Position numbers and translations under genes: made by a program. The notes below the pieces were generated by a model. The model was not told the origin of the DNA and did not search any database. It saw only the letters and a list, made by a program, of their open reading frames with translations. From NCBI GenBank assembly GCA_020637365.1, contig JACJWE010000001.1:581001-645000 (forward strand): a stretch of 64,000 nt of DNA, given 5' to 3'. Origin of the DNA: Acidimicrobiia bacterium. Lineage in GTDB: Bacteria; Actinomycetota; Acidimicrobiia; IMCC26256; JAGNEX01. Below, one piece after another: positions 36,121 to 46,000 of this stretch; the stretch's first letter is position 1, and each line of letters starts with the position of its first letter.

Positions 36121-38498
36121 TGCGAGTACCCGTTTCGTGGTTACGTGAATACGTCGATCTGCCAGACGACTTGGCCGAGATTACCGACCTATGCGACCGG
36201 CTCGGCCTTGTCGTGGACGGCGTCGATGCCCCAGGTGCTGAGGTCTCGGGCGTTGTCGCGGCTGAGATCCTGGCGGTCTTGCCGCACCCGAACGCCGATC
36301 GCCTGCAGCTTGCCGATGTGCGCATCGACGAAGGTGACTTTCGGGTCGTGTGCGGTGCGCCCAACATCGCGGCTGGCCAGATCGTGCCATGGGCCCGACC
36401 AGGAGCGACCCTGCCCGGCGGTATGAAGCTCAAGAAGGCCAAGATCCGTGGCGAGGCATCCGAAGGGATGTTGTGTTCGGCGCGTGAACTCGGGCTGGGT
36501 GACGATCACGAGGGCATTTTGGTGCTGCCGGCGGGGACCGCGTTGGGCGGCGATGTCAAGGATCTGCTCGGCCTCGATGAGGTCGTTCTCGACCTGGATG
36601 TCACCCCGAATCGACCTGACGCGATGTCGGTGGTCGGGGTCGCTCGCGACCTCGCAGCGGTGCTCGACACCGACCTGCGGATGCCTGCGGTCGCCGCCGT
36701 CGATACCGGTCACGGCCCGAGCATCGAGTTGGACGATCCCGACGGGTGTCCCCGCTATTGCGGCGCGGTGATCGACGTCTCGATCGGTGCATCGCCTGAC
36801 TGGCTGGTACGACGGCTCGAAGGTGCCGGTATGAGGTCGATCAACAACGTTGTCGACATCACAAACTTCGTCATGCTCGAACTCGGCCAACCGCTGCACG
36901 CGTTCGACCTTGACCGGTTGAGCGACGGTTCGATCCGGGTACGGCGCGCTCGTGTCGACGAGACGATGACGACCCTTGACGGCGTGGAGCGACACCTCGA
37001 ACCGACCGACGTGTTGATCTGCGACGGTGCGGATGTGCCCCAGGCGGTTGCTGGGGTCATGGGGGGTCACGACGCTGAGGTGTCGGCAGACACCACCACG
37101 ATCCTCCTCGAATCCGCCTACTTTGACGCGCCGTCCATCTTGCAGACCTCCAAACGGCTGGGTTTGCGTAGCGACGCGTCATCGCGTTTTGAGCGAGGAA
37201 CCGATCCGAACGGGGTGCTGAGGGCGCTCGCTCGCGCCGTGACCCTATTCGAGCAACTAGCCAATGGTCGGCTGCGCGGCCCGGTGACCGATGTCTATCC
37301 GGTCCCCGTCAAAGAGGCCGCCATCACGGTCCGTCCCGATCGGGTTCGTTCGATCTTGGGAACCGATGTCGACGACGAGCAGATGGTGCTGTGGCTGACC
37401 CGTCTCGGTCTCAGCATCGAAACCCGAGGGACCGAACTGCACACGCTCGCGCCGACCTGGCGCCCCGACCTGACTCGGGAGATCGACATCGTCGAAGAGG
37501 TTGCGCGCCTCGCCGGGTTTAATTCGATCGCACGCACGGTGCCACACATCGATGGGCAGGTCGGCAAGCTGACCGATGCACAGTTGGCCGTGAGGTCGAT
37601 TCGTGCTGTCGTGCGTGGCGCGGGCTGTGATGAGATCGCAACCCTGTCGTTGCTCGCTGAGAGCGATCTGGTCCGTTGTCACGTCGACGGTCTAGAGCGG
37701 GTGACGGTCACGAATCCGTTGCGGTTCGAAGAGTCGATTCTGCGCCCGTCGCTGCTGCCGGGAGTGCTGCGGACGGTCGCGTTCAACCAGTCCCATGGGA
37801 GTCGCAACCTGGCGCTCTTCGAGATGGGCCGCGTCTTTGCTCGACCGACCCAAGACACGACGCCTCGTCCGCTCGAGACGCAATCGCTAGCGGTGGCAAT
37901 GGTCGGCTCCGTCGACGAACGTCCATATGCCTCACAGCGCGACATCGAGTTTTTCGACCTGGTTGGAGTCATCGACCGCATCACCCAGACATTGCGGATC
38001 GGTGACCTGACGCGAGTCGAAGCAGACTTCGACTGGCTCCAGTCGGGACGATCTGCTGCGCTGTCGGTCGGCGATGTGGCGATCGGCTGGATCGGTCAGC
38101 TGGAACCCGATGTCGTTTCAGCGTGGGATATCGAGGGCAAGGTGGTGGCGTGCCAGCTCAGCGTCGACGCGCTGCTCAGCATCGAGCCAGCGAAACGTTG
38201 GTATGCCGAGCCATCCCGCTTCCCGGCCTCGCGTGTTGACCTGGCGTTCGTGATGTCAGCCGACGACCCTGTTGCCCCAGTCGTTGCGGCTGTGCGCGCA
38301 GGATCGCCGCTCGTGAGTGACGCCCGTCTGATCGACAGTTTCGAAGGCGGTTCGATCGGCGAGGGTATGCGATCGGTGGCGGTTCATGTGGTGTTCCGTT
38401 CCGATGAGGCCACTCTGAACGACGATCAGATCCGCGACGCACGCCAAGCATGTATCGACGTCGCGCTTTCCGTGACAGGAGTGTCGTTCCGTCGATAG
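36120..38498 (+). CDS. pheT: Phenylalanyl-tRNA synthetase beta subunit
   Basis: 792-residue partner of PheS. Domain order is standard: B1, EMAP-like tRNA-binding domain (residues about 40-150, HPNADRLQLADV), B3/B4 editing region (RSINNVVDITNFVMLELGQPLHAFD), B5 and the pseudo-catalytic B6/B7. The C-terminal anticodon-binding FDX-ACB domain starts about residue 695 (PSRFPASRVDLAFVM). Uninterrupted over 2.4 kb. It ends the operon, followed by about 210 bp of non-coding DNA. Confidence 0.97.
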   Translation: MRVPVSWLREYVDLPDDLAEITDLCDRLGLVVDGVDAPGAEVSGVVAAEILAVLPHPNADRLQLADVRIDEGDFRVVCGAPNIAAGQIVPWARPGATLPGGMKLKKAKIRGEASEGMLCSARELGLGDDHEGILVLPAGTALGGDVKDLLGLDEVVLDLDVTPNRPDAMSVVGVARDLAAVLDTDLRMPAVAAVDTGHGPSIELDDPDGCPRYCGAVIDVSIGASPDWLVRRLEGAGMRSINNVVDITNFVMLELGQPLHAFDLDRLSDGSIRVRRARVDETMTTLDGVERHLEPTDVLICDGADVPQAVAGVMGGHDAEVSADTTTILLESAYFDAPSILQTSKRLGLRSDASSRFERGTDPNGVLRALARAVTLFEQLANGRLRGPVTDVYPVPVKEAAITVRPDRVRSILGTDVDDEQMVLWLTRLGLSIETRGTELHTLAPTWRPDLTREIDIVEEVARLAGFNSIARTVPHIDGQVGKLTDAQLAVRSIRAVVRGAGCDEIATLSLLAESDLVRCHVDGLERVTVTNPLRFEESILRPSLLPGVLRTVAFNQSHGSRNLALFEMGRVFARPTQDTTPRPLETQSLAVAMVGSVDERPYASQRDIEFFDLVGVIDRITQTLRIGDLTRVEADFDWLQSGRSAALSVGDVAIGWIGQLEPDVVSAWDIEGKVVACQLSVDALLSIEPAKRWYAEPSRFPASRVDLAFVMSADDPVAPVVAAVRAGSPLVSDARLIDSFEGGSIGEGMRSVAVHVVFRSDEATLNDDQIRDARQACIDVALSVTGVSFRR

Positions 38499-38710
38499 GT
38501 CTCAGAGGGGTACGGTGCCGCCAGCTCGGCGACATGGCCCAGGGTCGGCCCCGATGACCGGGTGGTTTGACGCCCATGTGCCATACCCGAGTGGCGCCCC
38601 TGTCGAAAGTGCGAGCACTCGGCGCACTATGTTCTGAAACGAGATACACCGAAGCGAAGTGCTCGACCTCGACCGCGTGATTGCGGCGAGGGCGCCGAGG
38701 AGGCTGCGAA

Positions 38711-39547
38711 ATGTCGAAGCTTGATCGAGGGATGGACATGGCCCGCTCAAGTTGGGCGGTCCTCAAACAAGACAAAGAGTTGATGGCGCTGCCGGTGGTC
38801 GGTGGCATCGTCACGATGGTGGCCGCCTTCCTGCTGCTGGCCCCCTTCTCTTTGCTCGCCGATAGTGCCTCGACGTCGACCAGGGACGGGAGCGATCCGT
38901 CTGGCGGTGCGACGATCCTGATCTTGTTGGCGTTGATCGTGGTGTTCTTTGCGGTTGTGTTGATCACCCAGATCTTCGCTGGTGCGGTCGTGCACGGCGC
39001 GCACACCCGCATGACCGGTGGTGACCCGAGTTTCTCGTCATCGCTGAAGGGTGCGTTGAGCGCGACTCGGCAGCTCATTCCGTGGGCGATTGCGACCGGC
39101 ACGGTCGGGGTGATCGTCGACCAGCTCCGCGAACGTGGGTTTCTGGGGCAGATCGTCGCCGGGTTTATAAACTTCGCGTGGAAGACGGCCACGTTTATCG
39201 TGTTGCCGATCTTGGTGATCGAAAAACTTGGAGCCAGGGATGCCTATAACCGGTCCCGCGACCTGATGGGCGGCTTGTACGGCGACAGCGCGATGGCCAA
39301 CTTTGGCCTCGGTCTTGCAGGGTTCGTCGGCTCGATCGTCGGCATCTTGTTGCTGGTCGCAGGCTCGGGGATCGGTGGGGCCATCGGTGGGATCTTGGTC
39401 GTTGCTGGCTTTGTCTGGCTGATCGGTGTCACCGTCGTACTCCAGACCCTGACGGGGGTCATGCGGGCGGCGTTTTACTTGTACGCCGTTGAACGGCAGG
39501 TTCCCGAGCACTTCAACGAGGCCCAGTTCCGTACCGCGTTTGGTTGA
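38711..39547 (+). CDS. DUF6159 family membrane protein
   Basis: 278-residue membrane protein with about six hydrophobic segments (for example GGIVTMVAAFLLLAPFSLLA, LALIVVFFAVVLITQIFAG, GFVGSIVGILLLVAGSGIGG). The N-terminal LDRGMDMARSSWAVLKQDKEL and the FYLYAVERQVPEHFN end match the DUF6159 family as I remember it. Function unknown. The ATG at 38711 follows a GAGGAGG site. Confidence 0.8.
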   Translation: MSKLDRGMDMARSSWAVLKQDKELMALPVVGGIVTMVAAFLLLAPFSLLADSASTSTRDGSDPSGGATILILLALIVVFFAVVLITQIFAGAVVHGAHTRMTGGDPSFSSSLKGALSATRQLIPWAIATGTVGVIVDQLRERGFLGQIVAGFINFAWKTATFIVLPILVIEKLGARDAYNRSRDLMGGLYGDSAMANFGLGLAGFVGSIVGILLLVAGSGIGGAIGGILVVAGFVWLIGVTVVLQTLTGVMRAAFYLYAVERQVPEHFNEAQFRTAFG

Positions 39548-39565
39548 TGAAAGCGCGGCACGGTT

Positions 39566-39811
39566 ATGTGCGATTCGTACGTAACCGAAGTCGCAGTGAG
39601 TGAGGCACGCAGTCGCCTGGCTGATGTGATCGAAGAATCCCGCAGATCCGGCGAACCCGTCTCGGTCACCCGGCGTGGACGCCGCGTTGCGGTGATCATC
39701 GACGCCGAGACCTTTGACCGACTCGTTGATGCAGCAGACGACCTCGAAGACCGCCGCGAGCTTGCCGCCGCCCGAGAAGACGCCGACGACTACGTCCCTG
39801 GGATGAGGTGA
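39566..39811 (+). CDS. Phd/YefM-type antitoxin, no toxin partner seen
   Basis: 81 residues. VAVSEARSRLADVIEESRRSGEPVSVTRRGRRVAVIIDAETFDRL is the DNA-binding Phd/YefM fold (shown here only as an outline: AxSEARxxLxxVIxE, VTRRGRxxAVII). The acidic C-terminus (DLEDRRELAAAREDADDYVP) is the toxin-neutralising part of such proteins. No RelE, Doc or PIN-type gene follows: the next 317 bp are non-coding. So it is orphaned or regulates in trans. Confidence 0.82.
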   Translation: MCDSYVTEVAVSEARSRLADVIEESRRSGEPVSVTRRGRRVAVIIDAETFDRLVDAADDLEDRRELAAAREDADDYVPGMR

Positions 39812-39979
39812 AGCGATGCTGGGGCTGGTTAATCAGCCGTCGCCGCCGGGCGACCAAATCGATAGTTAAGCGGGCGGGATCAGATTCAATTCGTGCGGCA
39901 ATCGACCTGCCGCAGAAACGCCTCGCCTGTCGATCAGCATCGCCGAGCTTTCCGGCGACCGACCTCGAGTGATGGGTCA

Positions 39980-40033
39980 GACGATCTCGAAGTCGACCGC
40001 CGCGAGCTTGCCGCCGCCTGGTAGAAGACGCCG
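39980..40033 (+). pseudogene. Remnant of a second Phd-type antitoxin gene
   Basis: This stretch repeats the 3' part of the antitoxin gene at 39737-39786, including a long identical core (DRRELAAA), but with a 3-base insertion and a stop after AAAW. It lies in the 317-bp gap 39812-40128, which shows no other gene. It looks like a decayed tandem copy, perhaps left when the partner toxin was lost. Confidence 0.55.
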
Positions 40034-40128
40034 CACGCTTGCTGCTGTTAACGCCGCTGACCGACCGTCAGAGGCGGGCGAGCATCGCCGACCGTTCGCC
40101 GCCAACGACCGTCATCGAGCGTCGGGGT

Positions 40129-41875
40129 TTACAGCTGAATGGTGCGGGTGATGTGGGTGCGTTCCAGCAGAGCGCGGTCGTGGGTGACGAGCAGGACGGT
40201 GCCGGCGAAGGTGTCGAGGGCGACCTCGAGTTGTTCGATCGCTGGCAGGTCGAGATGGTTGGTCGGCTCATCGAGCACCAACAGGTTCGCGCCGTTCGCC
40301 ATCAGCAGCGCGCGAGTGTCGCCCGCGCGCGCTCACCGGGGACAGCGACTCGGTCGGCCGTGTCACGTGGTCGCCGACGAGGCCGAACTTGGCCAGCAAG
40401 GTCCGAGCCTCACCTGTGTCGAGGCCGGTCGCATCGGTGAATGACCGCAGCAACGTCGGTGCCGTTTCCAGCTGGTGGCGCAACTGTTGGACTTCGCCGA
40501 TCACGACACCTGACCCGAGCTGAGCGGTGCCAGTGGTAGGGGCCACCCGTCCGAGGATCAGGTCGATCAGGGTGCTTTTGCCCGCACCGTTCGGGCCGAC
40601 GATGGCGATGCGTTCGCCGTATTCGATTAGTAGGTCAAGGGGGCCCAGTCGGAACTCGTCGCGTGCCGACGGTCGCGCCGGTCAGCCTGGCGACGATCTG
40701 ACCAGACCGTTCTGCGTCGGGCACGGTCAGGCGAAGTTCCCAGGGTTCGCGGGTGATTCGACAACTTCCAGACGGTCGATCGCCCGCTGGGTTTGGGCAG
40801 CCTTGCCGCCAGCTTCTCGGTCTCGTTGGTTTTGAAGTTGCGGATGTGTTTGTCGCTCTCATCCGACTTGGTGACCTTGCTGCGCCCTTGTTGGGTCCAT
40901 TCACGTTGGCGTTGGGCCCGCGCCGCCAGGGAGCGGCGTTGGCTGTCGTAGTTTTCGTACCGTTCGATGGCGTGTTGGCGCGCCCGTTCACGTTCGTCGA
41001 TGAACGATTGCCAACCGCCGCCGAACAGTTCGACGGTATGGGCGTGATGGTCGATTTCGGCAACGGAGGTCGCGACCCGTTCGAGGAATCGGCGGTCGTG
41101 GCTGACGATCATCATGCCAGCGGCCTGTGACAGCACCCAGCGTTCCAACATGTTGAGCCCGGCGAGGTCGAGGTCGTTGGTTGGTTCGTCCAACAGGTAC
41201 AGATCGAAGCGCGACAGCAACAGGGCCGCCAACCTGACCCGAGCCGCCTCGCCGCCCGACAGAGAGGCCAATGGCTGGCCCAGCAAGTGAGTGTCGAGGC
41301 CGACCTCGGCAGAGGCGGCGCCCACCGCGCGTCGAAATCCGCCGCACCGATCGCAAGCCACCGTTGCAGGGCCGAGTCGTACAGTTCGGCGGCGTCGTCT
41401 GTTCCGGCGGCCAACGCTTCGGTGGCAGCGTCCATGTCCCGGTCGGCGGCGGCAACACCGGTGCGTTGGCGCAGCACGTCAAGAACCGTGCGTTCGGTTC
41501 TGGCCGAGAGCCTCGAGCTCGCATCGTCGCTGTGCAGGGGAGCAGAGTCAGCTTCGGGCGCTGCCTCAGCGCCAGTGCCGCGGGTGCGGCAGACGACTTT
41601 GAAGCGTCAGCGCGCAGGAGGGGCGACGCCGCGGTGGTGTGGTCCCGTTCTTGGTGCAGCCAGCCGACATTCGCGGTCGGGGGAGCGAGGGTCCGTTCAC
41701 CGTGGTCGAGCGGCAGGTCGCCGGCCAGTGCGGCCAGCAGGGTGGACTTGCCGATGCCGTTCGGGCCGACCAGGCCGATGCGGTCGCCAGGAGCGATCGT
41801 GAACGAAGCGTTCGAGATCAGAAGTTGCGGGCCACGGCTGATCGTGGCGCCGCGCAAAGTCAGGGTTGCGGTCAA
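40129..41875 (-). CDS. ABC-F family ATPase (several frameshifts)
   Basis: Soluble tandem ATP-binding protein of the ABC-F class, about 580 residues when repaired. The first half has Walker A GPNGIGKST, signature LSGGEAARVRLA and LLDEPTNDLDLAGLN; a charged linker follows (SQRRSLAARAQRQREWTQQG); the second half has GPNGAGKST, LSPGERA and LVLDEPTNHLDLPAIEQ. No membrane segments. At least five frame changes occur (near 41620, 41470-41350, 40790, 40620 and 40340). ABC-F proteins act on the ribosome, as translation factors or in antibiotic target protection; which applies here cannot be told. TTG start at 41875. Confidence 0.82.
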
Positions 41876-41953
41876 GGCAAGCTCCTCGCAAAGGGATGGG
41901 TGGGCGATGGAAACTCAGCCGTGACGCATGCGTCAGACCGTACCCATGCGGGA

Positions 41954-42340
41954 TCAGTCTTGGTTGTTAGCCTCGAATCGGCGACGAGTTTGGGTGGTGC
42001 TTGGCTCACCCAGGCGTCCTCGATCAGTTCGCCCAGCGCGCGACGTCGATATGGTCCAGGTCGATGAGCACCGCATCAAAGTTGCGGAAGTGATCGATCG
42101 TGAAGGCCGACTCATGCTCCGCGAGCACCGCATCCTTCTCGACCTGATCGGCGACCCGCACTCCCAGCACGGGCCTGTCGGGCGCCGCATCTCCCAGCTC
42201 GGCGAGTTCCTTCTTGCGGAGCGGTCGATCCCACACAAACGTTACCCCTGAACCTTGAACGCCCGGTTCCCGTACGAGGTCGACTCCTCCGCCTCCGGCA
42301 ACCCGCCCGCGATCCGTTCCACATCGCCCCACTCAGCCAT
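41954..42340 (-). CDS. MmcQ/YjbR family protein (frameshifts)
   Basis: From ATG 42340: AEWGDVERIAGGLPEAEE, STSYGNRAFKVQG, then after a missing G near 42240 VTFVWDRPLRKKELAEL, FAIDH-like FTIDHFRNFDAVLIDL and a C-terminal ELIEDAWVSQAPPKLVA tail ending RFEANNQD at 41954. This is the small CyaY-like fold of the MmcQ/YjbR family. Two further shifts lie near 42030 and 41970. About 128 residues when repaired. Biochemical function of the family is unclear. Confidence 0.78.
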
Positions 42341-42523
42341 GCGCCGGAGCCTACGCGAGGCCGAGCACGGCCGATCAGTCGACGCAATCGGGTCCCCATC
42401 GTTGAGGGTGGATTGGTCGGCCGGTCGTGCCGTGCTGACGTCTCCGTCGCAGTCAGGTCGATCGTCGTCTTCTGATCACCGTCTGTGATCACCCGTCAGG
42501 CTAGCGGTTGCCGGTGGTCCGGG

Positions 42524-43013
42524 TTAGCTGGTGCCGAGTTCGCTCGCGAGTTTTCGCGCTGCGTCGGCCAAGGTGAAGTCGGGGCTCAGCGTCCAGCTAT
42601 GAATGTTTTCGAGGCCATATGGGATCTCGTCCGAGGCAAGTGGCTCGAGGAAGATTGGAAGCAGCCGGTGCCCCAGCCGACGGGCCAGATTGATCGCTCG
42701 TGTGATCTCGGACCGCTCGTAGTGAGCTTTCGCCGTCCGCTTGGACACCAGGATCACCGTCGCAGCGGTACCTCGTTGCCGCTCGGGGAGCACACGGTCC
42801 CACTCGTCCCCAAAGGCGCAGATCGGCCGCGGAGCAAAGCGCGCCGATCCGCCAGCGCTCCAGTTGACGTTTCAGCTTCAATGCGCTGGGCTCGTCCGGG
42901 CCTGCAAATGCGAGAAATGCCGCGCCTCCGCGCCGGGAAGCGCCGCGACCGAAAGTCGACCGCCACCATTCCAGATCCGACGACAAAATCAGGGTTGAGC
43001 CCACTCCTATCAC
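42524..43013 (-). CDS. TIR domain (C-terminal part of the giant protein or a separate gene)
   Basis: Reads GGAAFLAFAGPDEPSALKLK (first TIR strand and box 1 region), then after a shift near 42815 WDRVLPERQRGTAATVILVS, then AHYERSEITRAINLARRLGH and RLLPIFLEPL, ending ASELGTS at 42526. The pattern, box 1, LVSxxT and (Y)xRxEIxxAI, is that of a bacterial TIR domain. The Glu of RSEI occupies the place of the catalytic glutamate of NADase TIRs (inference). It lies directly downstream of the WD40 array. The WD40 frame meets a TGA near 43010, but the adjacent frame is open, so fusion and separate gene are both possible. Confidence 0.72.
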
Positions 43014-46000
43014 CCTCGGAGGGAAGTCCCCAAGCGAATCGTGTGCAGTGAGTCGCCCGTCGTCGGGTCCCAGGTTCGTGCGGTGCCGTCGTCGCTGGTG
43101 GTGGCGAGTTGGGTGTGTCCGTTGATGGTGTAGGCACAGATCAAGGTGACCTTGTTGGTGTGGCCGTTGAGTTGGTGGAGTTGTTGGCCGGTTGTTGGGT
43201 CCCAGGTTCGTGCGGTGTGGTCCACGCTGGTGGTGGCGAGTTGGGTGTGTCCGTTGATGGTGTAGGCACAGATCGAGGTGACCGTGTCGGTGTGGCCGTT
43301 GAGTTGGTGGAGTTGTTGGCCGGTTGTTGGGTCCCAGGTTCGTGCGGTGTGGTCCACGCTGGTGGTGGCGAGTTGGGTGTGTCCGTTGATGGTGTAGGCA
43401 CAGATCGAGGTGACCGTGCTGGTGTGGCCGTTGAGTTGGTGGAGTTGTTGGCCGGTTGTTGGGTCCCAGGTTCGTGCGGTGCCGTCCCGGCTGGTGGTGG
43501 CGAGTTGGGTGTGTCCGTTGATGGTGTAGGCACAGATCGAGGTGACCGTGCTGGTGTGGCCGTTGAGTTGGTGGAGTTGTTGGCCGGTTGTTGGGTCCCA
43601 GGTTCGTGCGGTGCCGTCCCGCTGGTGGTGGCGAGTTGGGTGTGTCCGTTCATGGTGTAGGCACAGATCGAGGTGACCCGGTTGGTGTGGCCGTTGAGTT
43701 GGTGGAGTTGTTGGCCGGTTGTTGGGTCCCAGGTTCGTGCGGTGTGGTCCCAACTGGTGGTGGCGAGTTGGGTGTGTCCGTTGATGGTGTAGGCACAGAT
43801 CGAGGTGACCAGGTTGGTGTGGCTGTTGAGTTGGTGGAGTTGTTGGCCGGTTGTTGGGTCCCAGGTTCGTGCGGTGTGGTCCCAACTGGTGGTGGCGAGT
43901 TGGGTGTGTCCGTTGATGGTGTAGGCACAGATCGAGGTGACCAGGCTGGTGTGGCCGTTGAGTTGGTGGAGTTGTTGGCCGGTTGTTGGGTCCCAGGTTC
44001 GTGCGGTGTGGTCCCAACTGGTGGTGGCGAGTTGGGTGTGTCCGTTGATGGTGTAGGCACAGATCGAGGTGACCAGGCTGGTGTGGCCGTTGAGTTGGTG
44101 GAGTTGTTGGCCGGTTGTTGGGTCCCAGGTTCGTGCGGTGCCGTCCCGGCTGGTGGTGGCGAGTTGGGTGTGTCCGTTGATGGTGTAGGCACAGATCGAG
44201 GTGACCGTGCTGGTGTGGCCGTTGAGTTGGTGGAGTTGTTGGCCGGTTGTTGGGTCCCAGGTTCGTGCGGTGTGGTCCCAACTGGTGGTGGCGAGAGTTG
44301 GGTGTGTCCGTTGATGGTGTAGGCACAGATCGAGGTGACCAGGCTGGTGTGGCCCGTTGAGTTGGTGGAGTTGTTGGCCGGTTGTTGGGTCCCAGGTTCG
44401 TGCGGTGCCGTCCCGGCTGGTGGTGGCGAGTTGGGTGTGTCCGTTGATGGTGTAGGCACAGATCGAGGTGACCAGGCTGGTGTGGCCGTTGAGTTGGTGG
44501 AGTTGTTGGCCGGTTGTTGGGTCCCAGGTTCGTGCGGTGCCGTCCCGGCTGGTGGTGGCGAGTTGGGTGTGTCCGTTGATGGTGTAGGCACAGATCGAGG
44601 TGACCGTGCTGGTGTGGCCGTTGAGTTGGTGGAGTTGTTGGCCGGTTGTTGGGTCCCAGGTTCGTGCGGTGCCGTCGTCACTGGTGGTGGCGAGTTGGGT
44701 GTGTCCGTTGATGGTGTAGGCACAGATCGAGGTGACCGTGTCGGTGTGGCCGTTGAGTTGGTGGAGTTGTTGGCCGGTTGTTGGGTCCCAGGTTCGTGCG
44801 GTGCCGTCCCGGCTGGTGGTGGCGAGTTGGGTGTGTCCGTTGATGGTGTAGGCACAGATCGAGGTGACCCGGTTGGTGTGGCCGTTGAGTTGGTGGAGTT
44901 GTTGGCCGGTTGTTGGGTTCCAGGTTCGTGCGGTGTGGTCGTCGCTGGTGGTGGCGAGTTGGGTGTGTCCGTTCATGGTGTAGGCGCAGATCGACGTGAC
45001 CAGGCCGGTGTGGCCGGTGAGTGTCAAGAGATCGGAACGAGGCGGCACCGTCGACCAGCGTCCGACGTACGGCACGGCCGTTGCGGCTCGGAAGTCGTCG
45101 GTCGCCAATTGATCCATCACTTCGCTCAAACTGAGCTGGGCCGCGCGCTCGTTGACGTCCATCGTTTCTGCCGCCTCCAGGCAGTGGCGCAGAACTTTGG
45201 CGCGATCGCGACCGGCCCGGGTCGTTGCATAGGCGACGACGGTCAAGACGCGGCAGCGCAGGTCGGCACGCAACAGGAAGGGCGTTCGCCAATATTGCGT
45301 CGACGCGGCTGCCAAGTTGAGCGTGGTGGGGCAACGAGCGGAATGCATACGCGCTTCGTCGCGTTCCATTCCGAGTCGTCGCCGCGCTGTAGAAGAGCGT
45401 TCGTGATGGCGGCATGGTCCGCCGAGAGCCTTCTACGCTGGCCCGCCGGCATGTCGCCTGCCTGACTCAGGAGGGCGTCATTGAGGGCCTGATGGAATAG
45501 TCGAAAGACTCGTCCGTCGACTGCATCGGTGCTGTCCAAAATGAAGCTGGCGCCAGCCGACTCGACAAACGTGACGATCCCTTTGCGTCGACCGGTCGAT
45601 GATCCAGAGCGTCATTGAGAACCGTCCACAGTTCAACGGGAATCCCGGGCGCCTCGGTCAACGCCAGCACGGTCAGCAGTTCGATCATGTCGATCGGCTG
45701 GCCATCCAACGCCAGGACCGTGCATGACTGCTGAGTTCGCTCAAGGTATCGGCGAAACGCCTGGCCCACGTCCGGACCGAAGTCGAGCTCATCGGTCGAG
45801 ACGGCCTCCACGTCGTGCAATCCGTGCGAGCGCGCCTCCAACCCGGCCACCAAGAAGTTGTTGACAGCGAGTTCCGCGATTCGTTCAGCGACCGGTTCCG
45901 CCACGTCTGTCTTGGCGTAGGCGCCGCGGGTGCTGCTGTCCTGCAAAGTGGTCAGCGCAGGCAGCCAGATCCTCGTGCTTAAAGTATGTCGGCGAGTCCA

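Noticed and set aside
42473..42491. TGATCAC/GTGATCA inverted repeat downstream of the TIR region
   Set aside because: Only 7 bp with no T-tract; could be chance.
43030..45014. CRISPR-like regular repeats
   Set aside because: Units are contiguous 132-bp coding repeats of WD40 type, without spacers.
43109..45465. Long plus-strand open frames rich in VELVELLAGCWVPGSCG repeats
   Set aside because: They are antisense to the WD40 array and arise only because each 132-bp unit lacks stops in that frame.
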